NCBI GenBank assembly: GCA_963580285.1 | Contig: CAUZLF010000262.1 | Span: 1 to 64,000, forward strand | DNA from: Lucinisca nassula | Taxonomy: Eukaryota; Mollusca; Bivalvia; Lucinida; Lucinidae | Direction: 5' to 3' | DNA length: 64,000 nt | In this document: positions 44,698-57,410 of the stretch, one piece after another | How positions within the stretch are numbered: the first letter of the stretch is position 1 | Layout: every line of letters starts with the position of its first letter | Program-made: the position numbers and the translations under genes | Notes under the pieces: generated by a model | Database searches by the model: none | Seen by the model: the letters and a program-made list of their open reading frames with translations, nothing else | What the model was told of the DNA's origin: nothing

Positions 44698-45486
44698 CTA
44701 GTTTCGACCAATTATCACATCAGGACTCAGAAATATTATATAAAAACTGTGATACTGGCGATGGTCACGTAACCCCTGGTGACAGCTGTGATCTTGCTAA
44801 ATAACCTGGTGTAAGAGTTGTGAAACTCTACAGAAATCTAAATCACCTGTGGTGATAGATGGGGAATTGTGGTTTTAGCTCTGCAGCTGTTGCGATAGCC
44901 ACGTAATATGTGGTGACAGCTGAACCACATAACCTGTGGTGACAGATGTGAAACTGTGCTGAATTCTGAATAACCTGTGGTGATACCTGCGAAACTGTGG
45001 TGATAACCACATAACCTGTGGTGACAGATGTGAAACTGTGATGAAATCGGAATAACCTGTGGTGATACCTGCGAAAGTTTGTTGAGAGCCAAGTATCTGT
45101 GTTACAGCTGTGAACATATACTGAAATCTGTATAATTTATAGTGACAGCTGTGAAAAAGTGGTGACAACTATGTTATTTGTTGTGAAGCTGTGAAACTGT
45201 GCTGAAATCAAAATAACATATTGTGAAAGCTGTGAATCTCTTGTGATGCCGAGTTGCCTGTTGTGACTGCGAGTTTTCTGTTGGGACAGCTATAAAACTA
45301 TACTGAAGACTAAATAACCTGTGGTGATATCTGTGAAACATCGGTGATGGCAATTTGACCTATGATGGCAGCTATGAAACGATGCTGAATTATAAATAAC
45401 CTGTGGTGATAGCTGTGAAACTGTGGTGCTAGTCATGTAGCCTATGGTGACGGCTGTGGAACTGTTGAATTCAAAATAACCTACTG

Positions 45487-45890
45487 TGAAATATGTTCTA
45501 TAAAAGAGTTATCCTTTGAAAGCAAGGAATAAACAATAAATCCGAAAAGCATGGAGCGCAAAAGGTTACTTGGCCAGAGCAGCTAGTTTCGGCCAATAAG
45601 GCCTCATCAGTGGCCCTGAAGTATTTTCAAAATTCCACAATACACCAATGATCCCGAAGGACAAGAAAATATAAACTACATTATGACGAAAGGCGGGGAG
45701 ACATTTTACGACCGCCACACACTCCCTTAACGCCTGCTATAGTCACATCAAATATGTTTTATGAAAGGTTTATCATTTGGAAGAGCAAAACAACAGAACT
45801 GAAAAGCATGGAAAGTACACGTTTTGGCCAAACTTTCTAGTTTCGACCAATTATCGCATCAGGATTCTGAAATATTGTAATAAAAACTGT
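45487..45890 (-). mobile_element. RZ1 block 12, reference copy outside the higher-order array
   Basis: First core at 45588-45610 has CTGATGA, a perfect GGCC/GGCC stem II with loop TTATT, and GAAA. Stem I GGCCA/UGGCC is good; stem III remains weak. The second core near 45838-45862 is altered (CTGATGCG). It is the uninterrupted counterpart of block 11. Confidence 0.68.
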
Positions 45891-46257
45891 GAAACTGGCG
45901 ATGGTCACGTAATCAGTGGTGACAGCTGTGATCTGTGCTAAATAACCTGGCGTTAGAGCTGTGAAACTGTACTGAAATCTAGATAACCTGTGGTGATAGA
46001 TGGGAAACTGTGGTTATAGCTCTGCAGCTGGTGTGATAGCCACGTAACCTGCGATGACAGTTGTGAAACTGTGCTGTAATCTCCAAAATATGTGGGGATA
46101 GCTGTGAAAATGTGGTGATGACCCCGTACCCTGTGATGACAGCTATGGAACTATGCTTGAAACTAAACCTGTGGTGACAGCTGTGAAACTGCAGTGATTA
46201 TTATGTTGCCTGTGGTGACAGCTGTGAAACTATGCAGAAATCTAAATAACATGTGGC

Positions 46258-47165
46258 AAGTGGCACATAATACTAGAGCTGTTAACTCTTCAGCCTGCCA
46301 TTTCCGGAAAACTGATCTGATTGGTTAGGTTCAAACAGAAAAGTTCAAATCTGATCTTTAGTTATCATAACATTGTGGTGAGACTTAAATGTCAGAAGTC
46401 ATATTTCTGTTAACGAGCTTTAACATTTGAAACCGAGATGCAGATAGGCTATGCTTTCTTGAATTTACACAGTCTTTATTCTTGTTGATAGCTAAGGATG
46501 TCGTCAAAATTAAAGGAAAAGTTGAAATGTCTTGGCACAAAAATACAGCAACAAAAAAAACTTAAGGAGTAAAAACATTTTGAAAATTAATTAAAGCAAC
46601 CGGCCTTATCTGGAACATTGTCCCTACAAGGGACATTTTCCTTTTTCCATTGAGTATTTGTTGAAAGGGATAATTGTCCTTGTTTCCCATGCACTCTTTA
46701 GAATCGCGATTATAATGAATATCCAAGTATGGAGAAAATTATCCTTTACTTAATTATCCTTTAATCGTATAATCAAATACCCTCTTATCTATGTCAATGT
46801 TTACTTCAAACTGAAGTCGCATCAGGTAAAAACTTACCGCCAGTGCATTTAATAAAATACGATTCATTCCTTGAAAAACAACAACACATATATATAAATG
46901 AAGAACTGACCATTAACTGCATAACACTAAAGCACTTTTAAATAAACTGATCATCAATACATTTCAAATACATTGTCTGATTCACTGGCTGTGATATAAA
47001 CTCCAGATTACTGGGTAATAAAACACTTTGTGGTTTCAGCATCTGACACTTATGGCCCTTGGCAGAAACTGGCTGCCTTTTAAACAAGCAGATACAAATC
47101 CACGGAAACAACTGTCCATATGTAGTTAATAGAGGGGTTTGGTGCTCTCCTCTAATAAGCTCTTC
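46258..47165. other. Non-satellite stretch inside array B
   Basis: About 900 bases with no 41-bp units, between GTGGCAAGTGGCACATAATA and TAATAAGCTCTTCACTG. No recognised element, tRNA-like box or convincing reading frame. It could be an old transposon insertion or a remnant of the DNA in which the array grew. Confidence 0.5.
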
Positions 47166-48385
47166 ACTGTGGTGATAGCTGTGACACTGTCGTAAAAAAC
47201 ATATAATATGTGGCGACAACAGTTGTGAAACTATAGTTATAGCCAAATAAACTTTGAGAGTTGCGAAAGCTATGACAGTGTGCTGAAATCTATATTATCT
47301 ATGATGGGAGCTGTGAAACTATGAGGTGATTACAGCTGTGAATCTGTGCTGTAATATAATTTACCTGTGGTGATAGCTGTGACCCTGTCGTAAAAGTCAT
47401 GTAATCTATGGCGACAACAGCTGTGAAACTATTGTTATAGCCAAATAACCTTTGCGAGTGGTGACAGCTGTGAAAGTGTGCTGAAACCAATATTATTTGT
47501 GGTGTGGGCTGTGAAACTGTGCTGAAATATAAATTACCTGTGGTGAAAGCTGTAAAACTGCCGCGATAGCCACGTAACCTGTGGTGACTACCGTGAAGCT
47601 GTTCCGAAATCCAAATAACCTGTGATGATGAGGTTAAACTGTGCTGAAATCGAGATAACCTATGGTGATAGCTGTTAAACTGTGGTGATAGCCACATAAC
47701 GTGAAGTGACAGCTATGAACTGCGCTGAAATCTATAAATAACCCGTGGTAATAGCTGTGAAGCTTTGGCGATATACACATTACCTGTGCACACGTGACAG
47801 CTATGAAACTGCTGAAATCTATATAATCTGTGGTGAAAGCTGTGGAATTGTGGTGATAGCCATGTGACCGATGGTGACAGCTGTGAAATTGTGCTGCTAA
47901 AACCTATATAATCTGTAGTCATAGCTGTTAAACGGTGATGACACCCACGTAATGTGTTATGACAGCTATGAATCTGAGCTAAAAACTCAACAACGTGTGA
48001 GGAAAGCTTTGCTCTGTGCTGATTATTACGTTGCCTTTGGTAAAAGCTCTGAAACTGTGCTGAAATCTGTAAAAGCTTTTGGTGTCAGCTGTGAAACTGT
48101 GCTGAAATCTTTAAATTCTGTGGTGATATCTGTGAAACTGTGATGATGGCCATGTAACCTGTGATGTCAGCTTTGGAACTGTGCTAAAACCTTAATGAAC
48201 CGTGGTACTGCAGGGATTATCACATTACCAATAGTGACAGCTGTCAAACTATGATGAATTCTAAATAATATGTAGTGATAGCTGTAACACTGTGGTGATA
48301 CCAACGTAACCTACGTCGACAGCTATGAAACTGTGGTGATAGCCAAATAAACTTTATGGGCTGCGACATCCATGTAAATGTGCTC

Positions 48386-48470
48386 AATAGAAGTGAAGGC
48401 ATTGACCAGGAATCGATACAATTAACTCACAGCTCCCATTAGAGACACCAAAGGGAAAGAAACACAAACA
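48386..48470 (-). mobile_element. Short R1 3' end
   Basis: Complement of the last ~85 bases of R1 (AATAGAAGTGAAGGCATTG to GGGAAAGAAACACAAAC), in array B. Confidence 0.7.
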
Positions 48471-49579
48471 AATCTATATATTTTGCGGTGATAACTGTGA
48501 AACTGTGATGACAGCTGTGAAATTGTGCTAAAATCTAAATTACATATGGTGATATCTGTAAAACTGCGGTGATAGCCACATAACCCTCGGTGGCAGCTGT
48601 GAAGCTGTGCTGAAATCCATATAACCTGTGGTCATAGCTTCGAATTTGTGGTTATAGCGACGCAACCTATGGTAAAGGTGCAAGTGTAATGAAATTTAAA
48701 TAGCCCAATGGTGACAGCTGCTGTAAAAAGGTGCTGAAACCTAATAAACATGTGCTGATAGTTGTTAAACTGTGGCGAAAGCCACGTATGAGACTGTGTT
48801 TAAATCTAAATAACCATTTGATTTTAGCTGTGATATTGGCGTGATAACCATATAACGGGTGGTGAAAGAGCAAAACATAGCAATATAGCGTCGGGGATAA
48901 CCGTGAAGCTGCTGTAATAGCCATGTAATCTGTCGTGAGCGCTGTGATAGTGTCGTTATTTATTACCTATGGTTATAGCCGTGAAACTGTTGTGAAAGTT
49001 TTATTACACATGTGACCTGTGGTGATAGTCATGGAAACTGTGCTGATTATCAAAATAACCAGTAGTGACAGCGCTGAAACTGTGTAAATAGCTATATAGC
49101 CTATGTTGATATGGCGACAACTGAAACGGTGGCGACACGTTTATAAGCTGCGATCCCTGGTTTATGAGACGGGTAGCAAAACCACTACACTATGTGGAGA
49201 CAGTTATGAAGCTGTGGTAATAGATATTTAGTGTATGGTGATAGTAGTGAATGTGTTGCGAAAGTCATATAAAATGTGGTTGCATATGAGAAACTGCAGT
49301 GATAGTACTATAACATGTAGTGACAGATTAGAAATTATGGTATTTTTAACCTGAGATTGTGCTGTAAAGCTGTGATGATAACCTTAAACAGTTTTGTAAT
49401 CGAGTTAATTTCATATTCCCGATGTGACTGCCTTGAAACTGTTATAATAGCCATATATCTTAAGGTGACCGCTGGACATAGTAGTGATAGTAAAGTAAAC
49501 ATGTCGTGTTATAGCCAAATATCTTGTGGTGGCAGCTGTGAAGAAAGTGTTGGCCACATAACTTGTCGTGACAGATTAC

Positions 49580-49875
49580 ATATAGCTGCAAAATAGGGGG
49601 GGGGGGGGTTGGGTGAGGCGAAGGTGTTGCATCAACTGGGCGCCAACTGATATTGGCTTACAGTTAGGCAAGGCTTGCTGGCCTAGCAGCAATTAAGGAT
49701 AGAAGGTAACGTTGGTATTTCTTCTTTCTTCACTTTCATTTATTTAGCGCTGTCTCTGCCCACTCTCATTCACCTCCTCTACTTCTTCTTTCTCTTTTCT
49801 CCTTTTTATCTGGGAGACGACACAAAATGACCCACAAGGGTTGACATGTCGTTAAACCCCAACATAACCAATCAA
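49580..49875 (+). repeat. SINE-like insertion with poly-G start
   Basis: Starts with about thirteen Gs and ends GGTTGACATGTCGTTAAACC plus CAACATAACCAATCAAT, a tail of the TCGTTAAACCCC type used by mollusc conserved-domain SINEs. The middle is CT-rich. The head is not clearly tRNA-like, so this is a tentative SINE call. Confidence 0.5.
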
Positions 49876-50024
49876 TAGCTGCGAAATTGTAGTGGCACAA
49901 CATAGTATGTGGTGATAGCTGTGAAACTGTACATAGGCATATAACCTGTGGTGATATTTGGTAAACTGTGTTGATAACCATAATTCATGAAAAAACAGCT
50001 GCAAAACATTCGATAGCCATGTAA

Positions 50025-50523
50025 AATAGAAAGGGAGGCAATGATCAGGAATCGACACAATCAACCCACAGCTCCCACCAGAGACACCAAAGAGAAAGAT
50101 AAACACACATGAAACAACATACCCTAATGGAAACACCAACAGCGGAAAGCCAAAAGGACAGTTACTTTCCCACAAAATGACCAATAGGCTATCCAAAATA
50201 AATAACCTAAGCGACACAAACACCCAAAGACAAACCATAACAAAAATAAACCACGACAGAAGAACCACCTTGGAACGGTCAGCAGAAACGAATTCCACTG
50301 GGGGGCTTAAATCAATTTTACGTGGCTACAATCCTCGCCATTACTTCCGTCGCGATTAAGACAAATAGTTTGTTCAGTCCGCATGAAGGCCTCCTAACTC
50401 ATCAGTGCAACATCTCCGTGAACACAAATAATCAAACAAGCACAGAGATGAAACAACGCTGAGGACTCGACAGCAAGAAACCACTGAAATGCCTGAGCAA
50501 AAGAAAACCAACAGTTAGACTCG
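50025..50523 (-). mobile_element. R1 3' end, minus strand (~500 bp)
   Basis: Complement of the R1 3' region from its terminus (AGGCAATGATCAGGAATCG) to CAACAGTTAGACTC. Faces the next R1 tail tail-out with only ~20 bases between them. Confidence 0.75.
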
Positions 50524-50545
50524 ATTTCACCCTCCAGTTAAAATA

Positions 50546-50772
50546 CTGACCGTTCCAAGGCGATTCTTCTGTTGTGGTTTATTATTGTTACAGTATCTTT
50601 TTATTTTGGACAGTCATTTTGTGGTAAAGTAATTGCCCTTTGGGCTTTCCGATTGTGGCGTTTTTATTGTGGTGAAGTTGTTTTATGATTATGTTTCTTT
50701 CTCTTTGGTGTCTTGGATGGGAGGTGTGAGATAATTGTATCGATTCCTGATGATTGCCTTCACTTCTATTTT
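50546..50772 (+). mobile_element. R1 3' end, plus strand
   Basis: CTGACCGTTCCAAGGCGATTC to GATTGCCTTCACTTCTATTT. With the preceding minus copy it makes an inverted pair, either two independent insertions or a twin-primed event. Confidence 0.75.
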
Positions 50773-50824
50773 GTGGTGACAGCTGTGAAATTGTGGTGAT
50801 ACCCAGCTAACAGTTGTGTTTTAT

Positions 50825-50920
50825 AAAAGTTTTCATAACGTCGGAAGGGACGTCATGTAACTTTCGCTTGTATATATGCTGCAGCGTTAAACTAAAGATC
50901 AATTTTAATGTTTAACCGCC
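50825..50920. other. Short non-satellite insertion
   Basis: About 95 bases (AAAAGTTTTCATAACGTCGG to TTTTAATGTTTAACCGCC) unlike array B; ends with a GTTAAAC-type word that may be a SINE tail. Unassigned. Confidence 0.3.
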
Positions 50921-51792
50921 AGCTGTGAAACTGAGGTGATAGCGATATAACCTTTGGTGATAGCTGAGAAATTCAGGTGACATATGTGAAACAGAGATGT
51001 TTGCTATATAACCTGTTGGGACAGCTGTGAAAATGAGGTGATAGCCGTATGCCATTTGGTGAAAGGCTGTAAAAGTAAGGTGTATCTATACTTCCTGTGT
51101 TGAAAGCTGTTAGACTGGGGTGAAAGCCAAAAGACCTGTTGCGACAGCTGCAAGTCTGATGTGATATCCGCACTACCTGTGATTACAAATGTGAAACTAA
51201 TGTCATAGCCATATTTCCTATAGTGTATATCCCAGGTGATAACCATATTATTTGTGGTGACAGCTAAACTGAGGAGAAACCATGTAACCTGTTATGATTG
51301 CTGTTTAACTCACGCTATATAATCTGTGGTGAACGCTGTGAAATTCACACGAGGGCCATAACACCTGTGGTGACCGCTGTGAAACCGAGGAGATAGCCAT
51401 ACTTCCAGTAGGGAAAGCTCTGAAAGCCATACGATAGCCATATTAGCTATGGTGATAGCTGCGAAACTAATGTGAAAGCCATTTTACCTGTTTTACCTGT
51501 TTTGTTTGCTGCGAAACCCATGTGATAGCCATACCACCTATGGTGACAGCTGTGAAACTAATATTACTGCTATATAATCTGTGGTGACCACTTTAAAATC
51601 TTAGGGGATAGCCATATTACCCGTGGTGAAACGGATGTGATAGCTATACTACCTGTGGTTATAGCTGAGAAACTCACGTTATAGCCTTATTATCTGAGGA
51701 TTTTTAATTTATCGTGCTAACAGATTTGAAAGTGAAGTGATTGTCATGTCATATGTGCTGTTAGCTGTGAGACTCAAGTGATGGATAGAAGC

Positions 51793-51957
51793 CTCCGTGT
51801 TGAAGTGGTTACGTTACGCTAGTCGCCTTGTAAACCAGGGATCGCAGGATCGATCCCGGGCTTCTCCAGTCTTTCGGATGTGTCTTAAACCGAGGTTTCG
51901 TCTCCGTATGACCTTAGCTGTTGGTGGGACGTATAACTCAAACACCCACTCACTCAG
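51793..51957 (+). repeat. tRNA-derived SINE, family F
   Basis: Head with A-box-like GAAGTGGTTACGTTACGC and a strong B-box GGATCGATCCC, body CTCCAGTCTTTCGGATGTG and CTTAGCTGTTGGTGGGACG, tail ACTCAAACACCCACTCACTC. The body end is also found at 22.3 kb. The long acceptor mismatch excludes a working tRNA. Confidence 0.65.
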
Positions 51958-53168
51958 TTGATGGACATTGTACCTATTGCGATAATGGAGAAACACAGGT
52001 CACTGCTATATAACATTGATGACACCTGTGAAACTGATGTCCTATGGTGATAGCTGTGACACGGAGGTGATAGCATCTTACATGCAGTGATAAAGTAAAA
52101 CTCAGATTGTAGTCATATTACCAATGTTGAAAGCCTTGAAACGATGCGATAGCCATTCTACATTTGGTGATAAATGTAATGCTGAGGTGATAGCTGTGAA
52201 ACTCAAGTGATAGCCATACTACCTCTGGTGAAAAATGTGAAACACAGGTGATTGCTATTCTGTCTCTGGCGATAGCTGTAAAAATGAGGTGATAGACATA
52301 TTTCTGTGGTGACAGCTGTAACTCTGATGTGAAATCCAGCTGTTAAACTAATTTGATAGCTATATTCCCTGTGGTGGTAGCTTTGAAACCCAGGTAATAA
52401 CCATTCTACATGTGGTGACAATTGTGAAACACAGGTGAATGCTATATTACATGTGGTGAAAGCTGTTTTCCTGTGGTGATAGCTTTGAATACGAGGTGAT
52501 AGCATATCACCCGAGGTGACAACTGTAAATGTCAGATTATAGCGAGATTACCTGTGGTGACGTTTGTGAAACTGAATCTATAGCCATACTACCTGTGGTA
52601 ATAAGTGTGATGCTGAGGTGATAGCTGTGAAACTCAAGTAATAGCCATACTACCTCTGGTGACAATGATGAAACACAGGTGATTGCTATATTACCTATGG
52701 ACGACAGATGTGAAACACAGATGATAGCCATATATCTTGTGGTAACAGCTGTAAGTCTGATGTGATATCTATACCATCTTTGGTGACAGCTGAGAAAGTA
52801 ATGTGATAGCCATATTACCTGTGAATATCAAACTATCAATTAAGAAAGCTGAGAAACTCAGCTAAAAATGATATAATCTGTGGTAGTAGCTGTAAAACTA
52901 AGGCGACAGCCATGTTACCTGATTTGATTGCTATGAAAATCATGTGATAGCCATACTACTTATATTGCCAGCTGAGAAACTGAGGTGATTGTTATATAAC
53001 CTGTGATGACAGCTGTGCACCTCAGGTGGCAGCCATATTACCTGTTGTGATAGCTGTGACTACTTCTAGTGACAGCTGTAAATAAGAGGTGTTTACTGTT
53101 TTACCTTTCTTTTACGACAGTTGTGAAAACTGAGATGATAGGTTTTGTGTGTGAAACTGGGTTGACAG

Positions 53169-53930
53169 CAAAGTAGAAGTAAAACAAAGATCAGGAATCG
53201 ATACAATTAACTTACTCCACCCATCAAAGACACCAAAGGGAAAGAAACACACACATTAAGCGACCAGACCATAATGGAAACCTAAACAAAGGAAGGTGAT
53301 AAAGACAGTTACTTTCCCAAAAAATGGCCATATGGCCATCCAAAATAAAAAGACACAATTGATACACACAGTAAGTAACAAACAACAACATAAATAAATC
53401 GCCACAGAAGAACTGCCTTGGAACGGTCAGTGGAAAGATTTCTACTGGGAGGGGGGGGGGCTTAAATCGATTTTACGTGGCCACAATCCCCGCCCTTACT
53501 TCCGTCGCGATTTAGACAATTATTTGTTCAGTCCGCATGAAGGCCTCCTAACTCATCAGTGCAACATCTCCGTGAACACAATTAATCATAGAACCTCAGA
53601 GGTGATACAACGGTGAGGACTCGACAGCAAGAAACCATTGAAATGCTGGAGCAAAAGAAAACCAACAGTTAAACTCCGATGGGCCCGACCAGAGACAGAG
53701 CATCAGGCACCAACCAACATTACCTTGAATTAGATCTCTCTAACTCTCAATAAGCCTTTACGTTGGAACCGTCATAGAATCTGAGGCCTGATCCACCGGC
53801 GTGCAATTAAGAGGGAAGCAAAGTTGCCAACTGTGATTGGGTTGACTACCATGCATGCAGTCTGTCGTATAATATCCATGTTGTACCCGATATTTTTATA
53901 TCGAAGAATGATTTTACGAAATTGGGTGCT
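53169..53930 (-). mobile_element. R1 3' end including coding tail, minus strand
   Basis: Second longest R1 copy: 3' terminus at the left (AAGTAGAAGTAAAACAAAG), full 3' region, then the last ~170 coding bases. Starts within the coding region, so 5'-truncated. Lies in array B just outside the right arm. Confidence 0.78.
53758..53930 (-). pseudogene. R1 polyprotein C-terminus, frameshifted copy
   Basis: Encodes residues matching AQFRKIILRY, RQTACMVV and the SDSMT end of the 43.65-kb copy, with the same stop. One T is missing in the TCTTTAATTGC stretch (here TCTTAATTGC), which shifts the frame between GNFASL and the NCTPV block, so it cannot be translated through. Confidence 0.7.
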
Positions 53931-55508
53931 AAATACTATCTTTAGCGACAGCTGTGAAAATTTAAAAGAAAGACCCAGGGAGCGCCACAGTCACAAGACA
54001 CAGCCCACTCACGACAGGAAGAGGAAACACACAAAACAAGAAAAATACGAGTGTTTATGAAACGGAACAATCAGCCCTCTCTTCCCCACACGGGGTGATC
54101 AGACCATTAGAAAACACTAAACAACAACTTACAACAAGTTAGCAGATATGCGATGATAGCCATACTACCCGTGGTGATAGCCATATTACCTGTGGTGATA
54201 GCTATAAAATGTAGGTGAAAGACTGTGGTGACAGCTGTCAAATTAAGGTGATAGCCATAATACCTTTGGAGATAGTTGTGAAATTCAGGTGATAGACTGT
54301 GAAACTTAGTTGATAGCTTTATTACATATTTGGGCAACTGTTACTCAAGTAATGGCCATATAAACTGTGGCGATAACTGGAAACTATGGGGATAGCCATA
54401 CTAACTCTGGTAACAGCTGTGAAACAGAGGTGACAGCTGTACTACCGGTGGTGACAGATGTCAAGCCGAAGCGATAGGCATATTACCTATACTGATAGTT
54501 GTGGAATTCAGATGATAGTTATACTAAGCATAGTGAAACTCAGGCGAAATATGTGAAGCTGAGGTGACAGCCATATTACCTGTGGTGGTAGCTGTAAAAT
54601 TGAGGTTATAGCCACATTACCTTCTGTGATAGCAATGAAGCCAGGTGATAACCATACTAGTTGTAGCGACAGTTGTAAAACAGATGTGATTTCTGCAAAT
54701 ACCTCTTGTGACAGCTGTCAGCCGATGTCATAACCGTTTTACTTGTGATTATAGCTGCGAAATTCAAGTCATAGTCCTATTTCTTGTTGTGAAGCTCAAG
54801 TGATAGCCATATTTCCTGAGGTGGCAGCTGTGAAATGGAGGTGATAGCCATATTACATACTTTTATAGCTATGGAACCCAGATGATAGCAATATAACCTG
54901 AGAGGATATCGTTGTTACCTGTAGGGATAACTCTGAAACTCGGGTGATAACCATACTAACTGTTTGACAAGTATGTATCATAGTTGACTGCTATATTATC
55001 TGTGGTAACGACTGTCAAACTGAGGTGATAGCAATCTAACTTTTGTGAAGGAAAGCCGAGAAAGTCAGGTGATAGCCATATTACTTGTGATAGCTGTGAA
55101 ACTAAAATGATAGCCATACTACCTATAGTTAAACGATTGCTATATAATATATGGTGACAGCTGTTAAACTGAGGTGATGGCGATATTACCTTTGGCGATG
55201 GCTGTTAAACTCTGGTGATTACCATACTACTCAGGTGATGGCCATATAGCCTGTAGTGATTCCTGTCAAGCTAAGGGGATAGCCAAACAAGCTATGGGAA
55301 TATCTGTGAAACAGACTTGATTGCTGTATTACCTGTGGCAGCTGTCAAACCGAGGTGACAGGCATATTACAGATGATAGTCATACTGCTTCTTGTGAAAC
55401 TCAGGTGATAACCATATGATCTGAGGTGTAAAATGCGAAACTGAGGTGACAACCATATTACCTGTGGTGGTAGCTGTAAAACTGAGGTTATAGCCATATT
55501 ACCGGCGG

Positions 55509-55788
55509 TGATGCGTCTGACTGGTGATCAGAAGTACGCGGATTCAATACTTGCCGGGGTTGGCAGTATTTTTTCGTGGAGATTGATCATGAAATCGTTT
55601 CTATCATCATTCTTTCCCTTCCGCTGATTCAAGAAGGGCAGTTGTCAGTTTCTGGCGAAAGAATGTACACTGTACTGGTTAACCACTTATGTACAAGACA
55701 GCCCAGGAAACGTGTGGATAGGTAAACTCTCAAAAAATACATAGTGTTGACTGGGCCATTAAACTGCAATCAATGAAAGCAAAAACCT
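55509..55788 (+). repeat. SINE family C copy 3, fuller partner of the left-arm copy
   Basis: Plus-strand head GATGCGTCTGACTGGTGATC with B-box-like GCGGATTCAATACTTGC, body with AGAAGGGCAGTTGTCAG, tail GACTGGGCCATTAAACTGC. Its flank GGCGGTGAT equals the ATCACCGCC flank at 31.84 kb, proving one ancestral insertion. Confidence 0.78.
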
Positions 55789-56510
55789 GTGTACTCATGT
55801 GATAGCATTACTACCTGTGGTGACAGCTGGGAAAAATGGCCTTAACCGTAGGAGTTTTAGTGACTGTTGTGAAACAGAGGTGATTGTTGTATTATCTGTT
55901 GTGACAGCTGTCAACCAAGATGACAGCCGTATTATCTGTAATGATAGCTCTGAAATTCAGGTGATTATGTTTTGTGGGAAGCTCAGATGTTAGCTATACT
56001 TCCTGTGGTGACAGCTGTGAAATGGAGGTGATATCCATATTAGCTCTGGTGATAGCTGTGAAACTCAGTTGATAGCAATATAACCTGTGGTTACAGCTGT
56101 CAAACTGAGGTGACAGCCATGTTACCTGTAGTGATAGCTGTGAAACTCAGTTGATAACCATTCTACCTGTTGTGACAAGTGTGAAACATAGTGGATTGCT
56201 GTATTACTTGTGGTGACAGCTGTCAGTCTGAGGTGATAGCGATATGATCTTTGGTGACAGATGTTAAAGTCAGGTGATAACCATACTACCTGCTGTGAAG
56301 AAAAGCTGAGAAATTCAGATGATACCATATTACTTGTGGTGATAGCTGTGAAACTAAGACGACAGCCATACTACCATACATGGTAAAATGATTGCTATAT
56401 ATTATGTTATGACAGCTGTGAAATTGATGTGATAGCCATATTACCTGTGGTGATGTGATGATAGCTAAGAAACTGAGGTAATGGCGATATTACCTGCTGA
56501 AAGCTATGAA

Positions 56511-56811
56511 AAGTAGAAGTAAAACAAAGATCAGGAATTGATACAATTAACTTACTCCATCCATAAAAGACACCAAAGGGAAAGAAATACAAACATTAAG
56601 CGACCAGACCATAATGGAAACCTAAACAAAGGAAGGCCATATGGACAGTTACTTTCCCACAAAATGGCCATATGGCCATCCAAAATTAAAAGACACAAGT
56701 GATACACACAGTAAGTAACAAACAACAACATAAATAAATCGCCACAGAAGAGCCGCCTTGGAACGGTCAGTGGAAGATTTCCACTGGGGGGCTTAAATCG
56801 ATTTTACGTGG
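56511..56811 (-). mobile_element. R1 3' end private to right arm
   Basis: AAGTAGAAGTAAAACAAAGA to GATTTTACGTGG inserted between AAGCTATGAA and CGAAACTCTGG; nothing corresponds to it in the left arm. Close in sequence to the 16.2- and 53.2-kb copies. Confidence 0.78.
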
Positions 56812-56947
56812 CGAAACTCTGGTGATACACAAACTACCTGTTCTGACATTTGTGAAACGGAGGTCATTGCTTAATAACCTGATGTTACAGTTGTGAAACT
56901 GAGGTGTTTGTCATACCACCTTTGGTGATAGCTGTGAAACAGGGTTT

Positions 56948-57310
56948 AAAAATAGAGGTGAAGACAATGATCAGGAATGGATTCAATTACCCCTAATCTC
57001 CTAACAGAGACAACAATGGGAAAAATACGAAATTGAAATAACTAAACCCTAATGAAAACACCACAAGCGGATAGCCAAAAGGACATTTACTTTCCACAAA
57101 AATGGCCAAACAGCGATCGAAAATAAAAAGACATAAGCAATACATACATGCAAAGACGCACTGTAACAATAATAAACCACAACACAAGAACCGCCTTGGA
57201 ATGGTCAGCAAAAAGTATTCCACTCGGGGGCTTAAATCGATTTTACATGGCCTCAATCCTCGTCCTTGGTTCTTTTATGGTTTAGAAATATTATTGTTAA
57301 AGTCCGCATA
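56948..57310 (-). mobile_element. R1 3' end shared by both arms
   Basis: Mirror partner of 30.68-31.03 kb, with the same unusual words (GCATGTATGTATTGCTTATG complement, AACCATAAAAGAACC). Confidence 0.8.
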
Positions 57311-57410
57311 AAGTCACATCATATGTGTTGACAGCTGTAAAACTGGAAACTCAGGAGATAGCCATATTACCCGTGGCGATATCTATAAGACTAATTTGAA
57401 AGCCTTACCC

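Larger units (their letters stand above)
43384..44745 (-). mobile_element. RZ1 block 11, split by retroelement R1
   Basis: The first core is deleted (TTTTGGTCAATAAGGCCTGAAA). The second core is cut in two: GGTCAAACTTT on the left of R1 and CTAGTTTCGACCAATTATC on its right. Block 12 has the same sequence uninterrupted, which defines the R1 insertion point exactly. Confidence 0.65.
32846..54776 (-). repeat. Minisatellite array B, inverted spacer section
   Basis: Same 41-bp repeat as at 29-32.8 kb but on the opposite strand (plus strand reads ACCTGTGGTGATAGCTGTGA). It fills the loop between the inverted arms and continues into the right arm. From 33.5 to 42.8 kb the units are organised with the RZ1 ribozyme block into ~0.85-0.95-kb higher-order monomers. 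From about 43 kb on the array is less regular and is broken by R1 3' ends. Apparent frames with HSCHHRL-type translations are products of the repeat. Confidence 0.85.

Noticed and set aside
33141..47697. Many minus-strand frames with HSCHHRL/SPQV-type sequence in array B
   Set aside because: Translations of the 41-bp satellite. Frame changes every 41 bases and stops appear with each indel; no coding signature.
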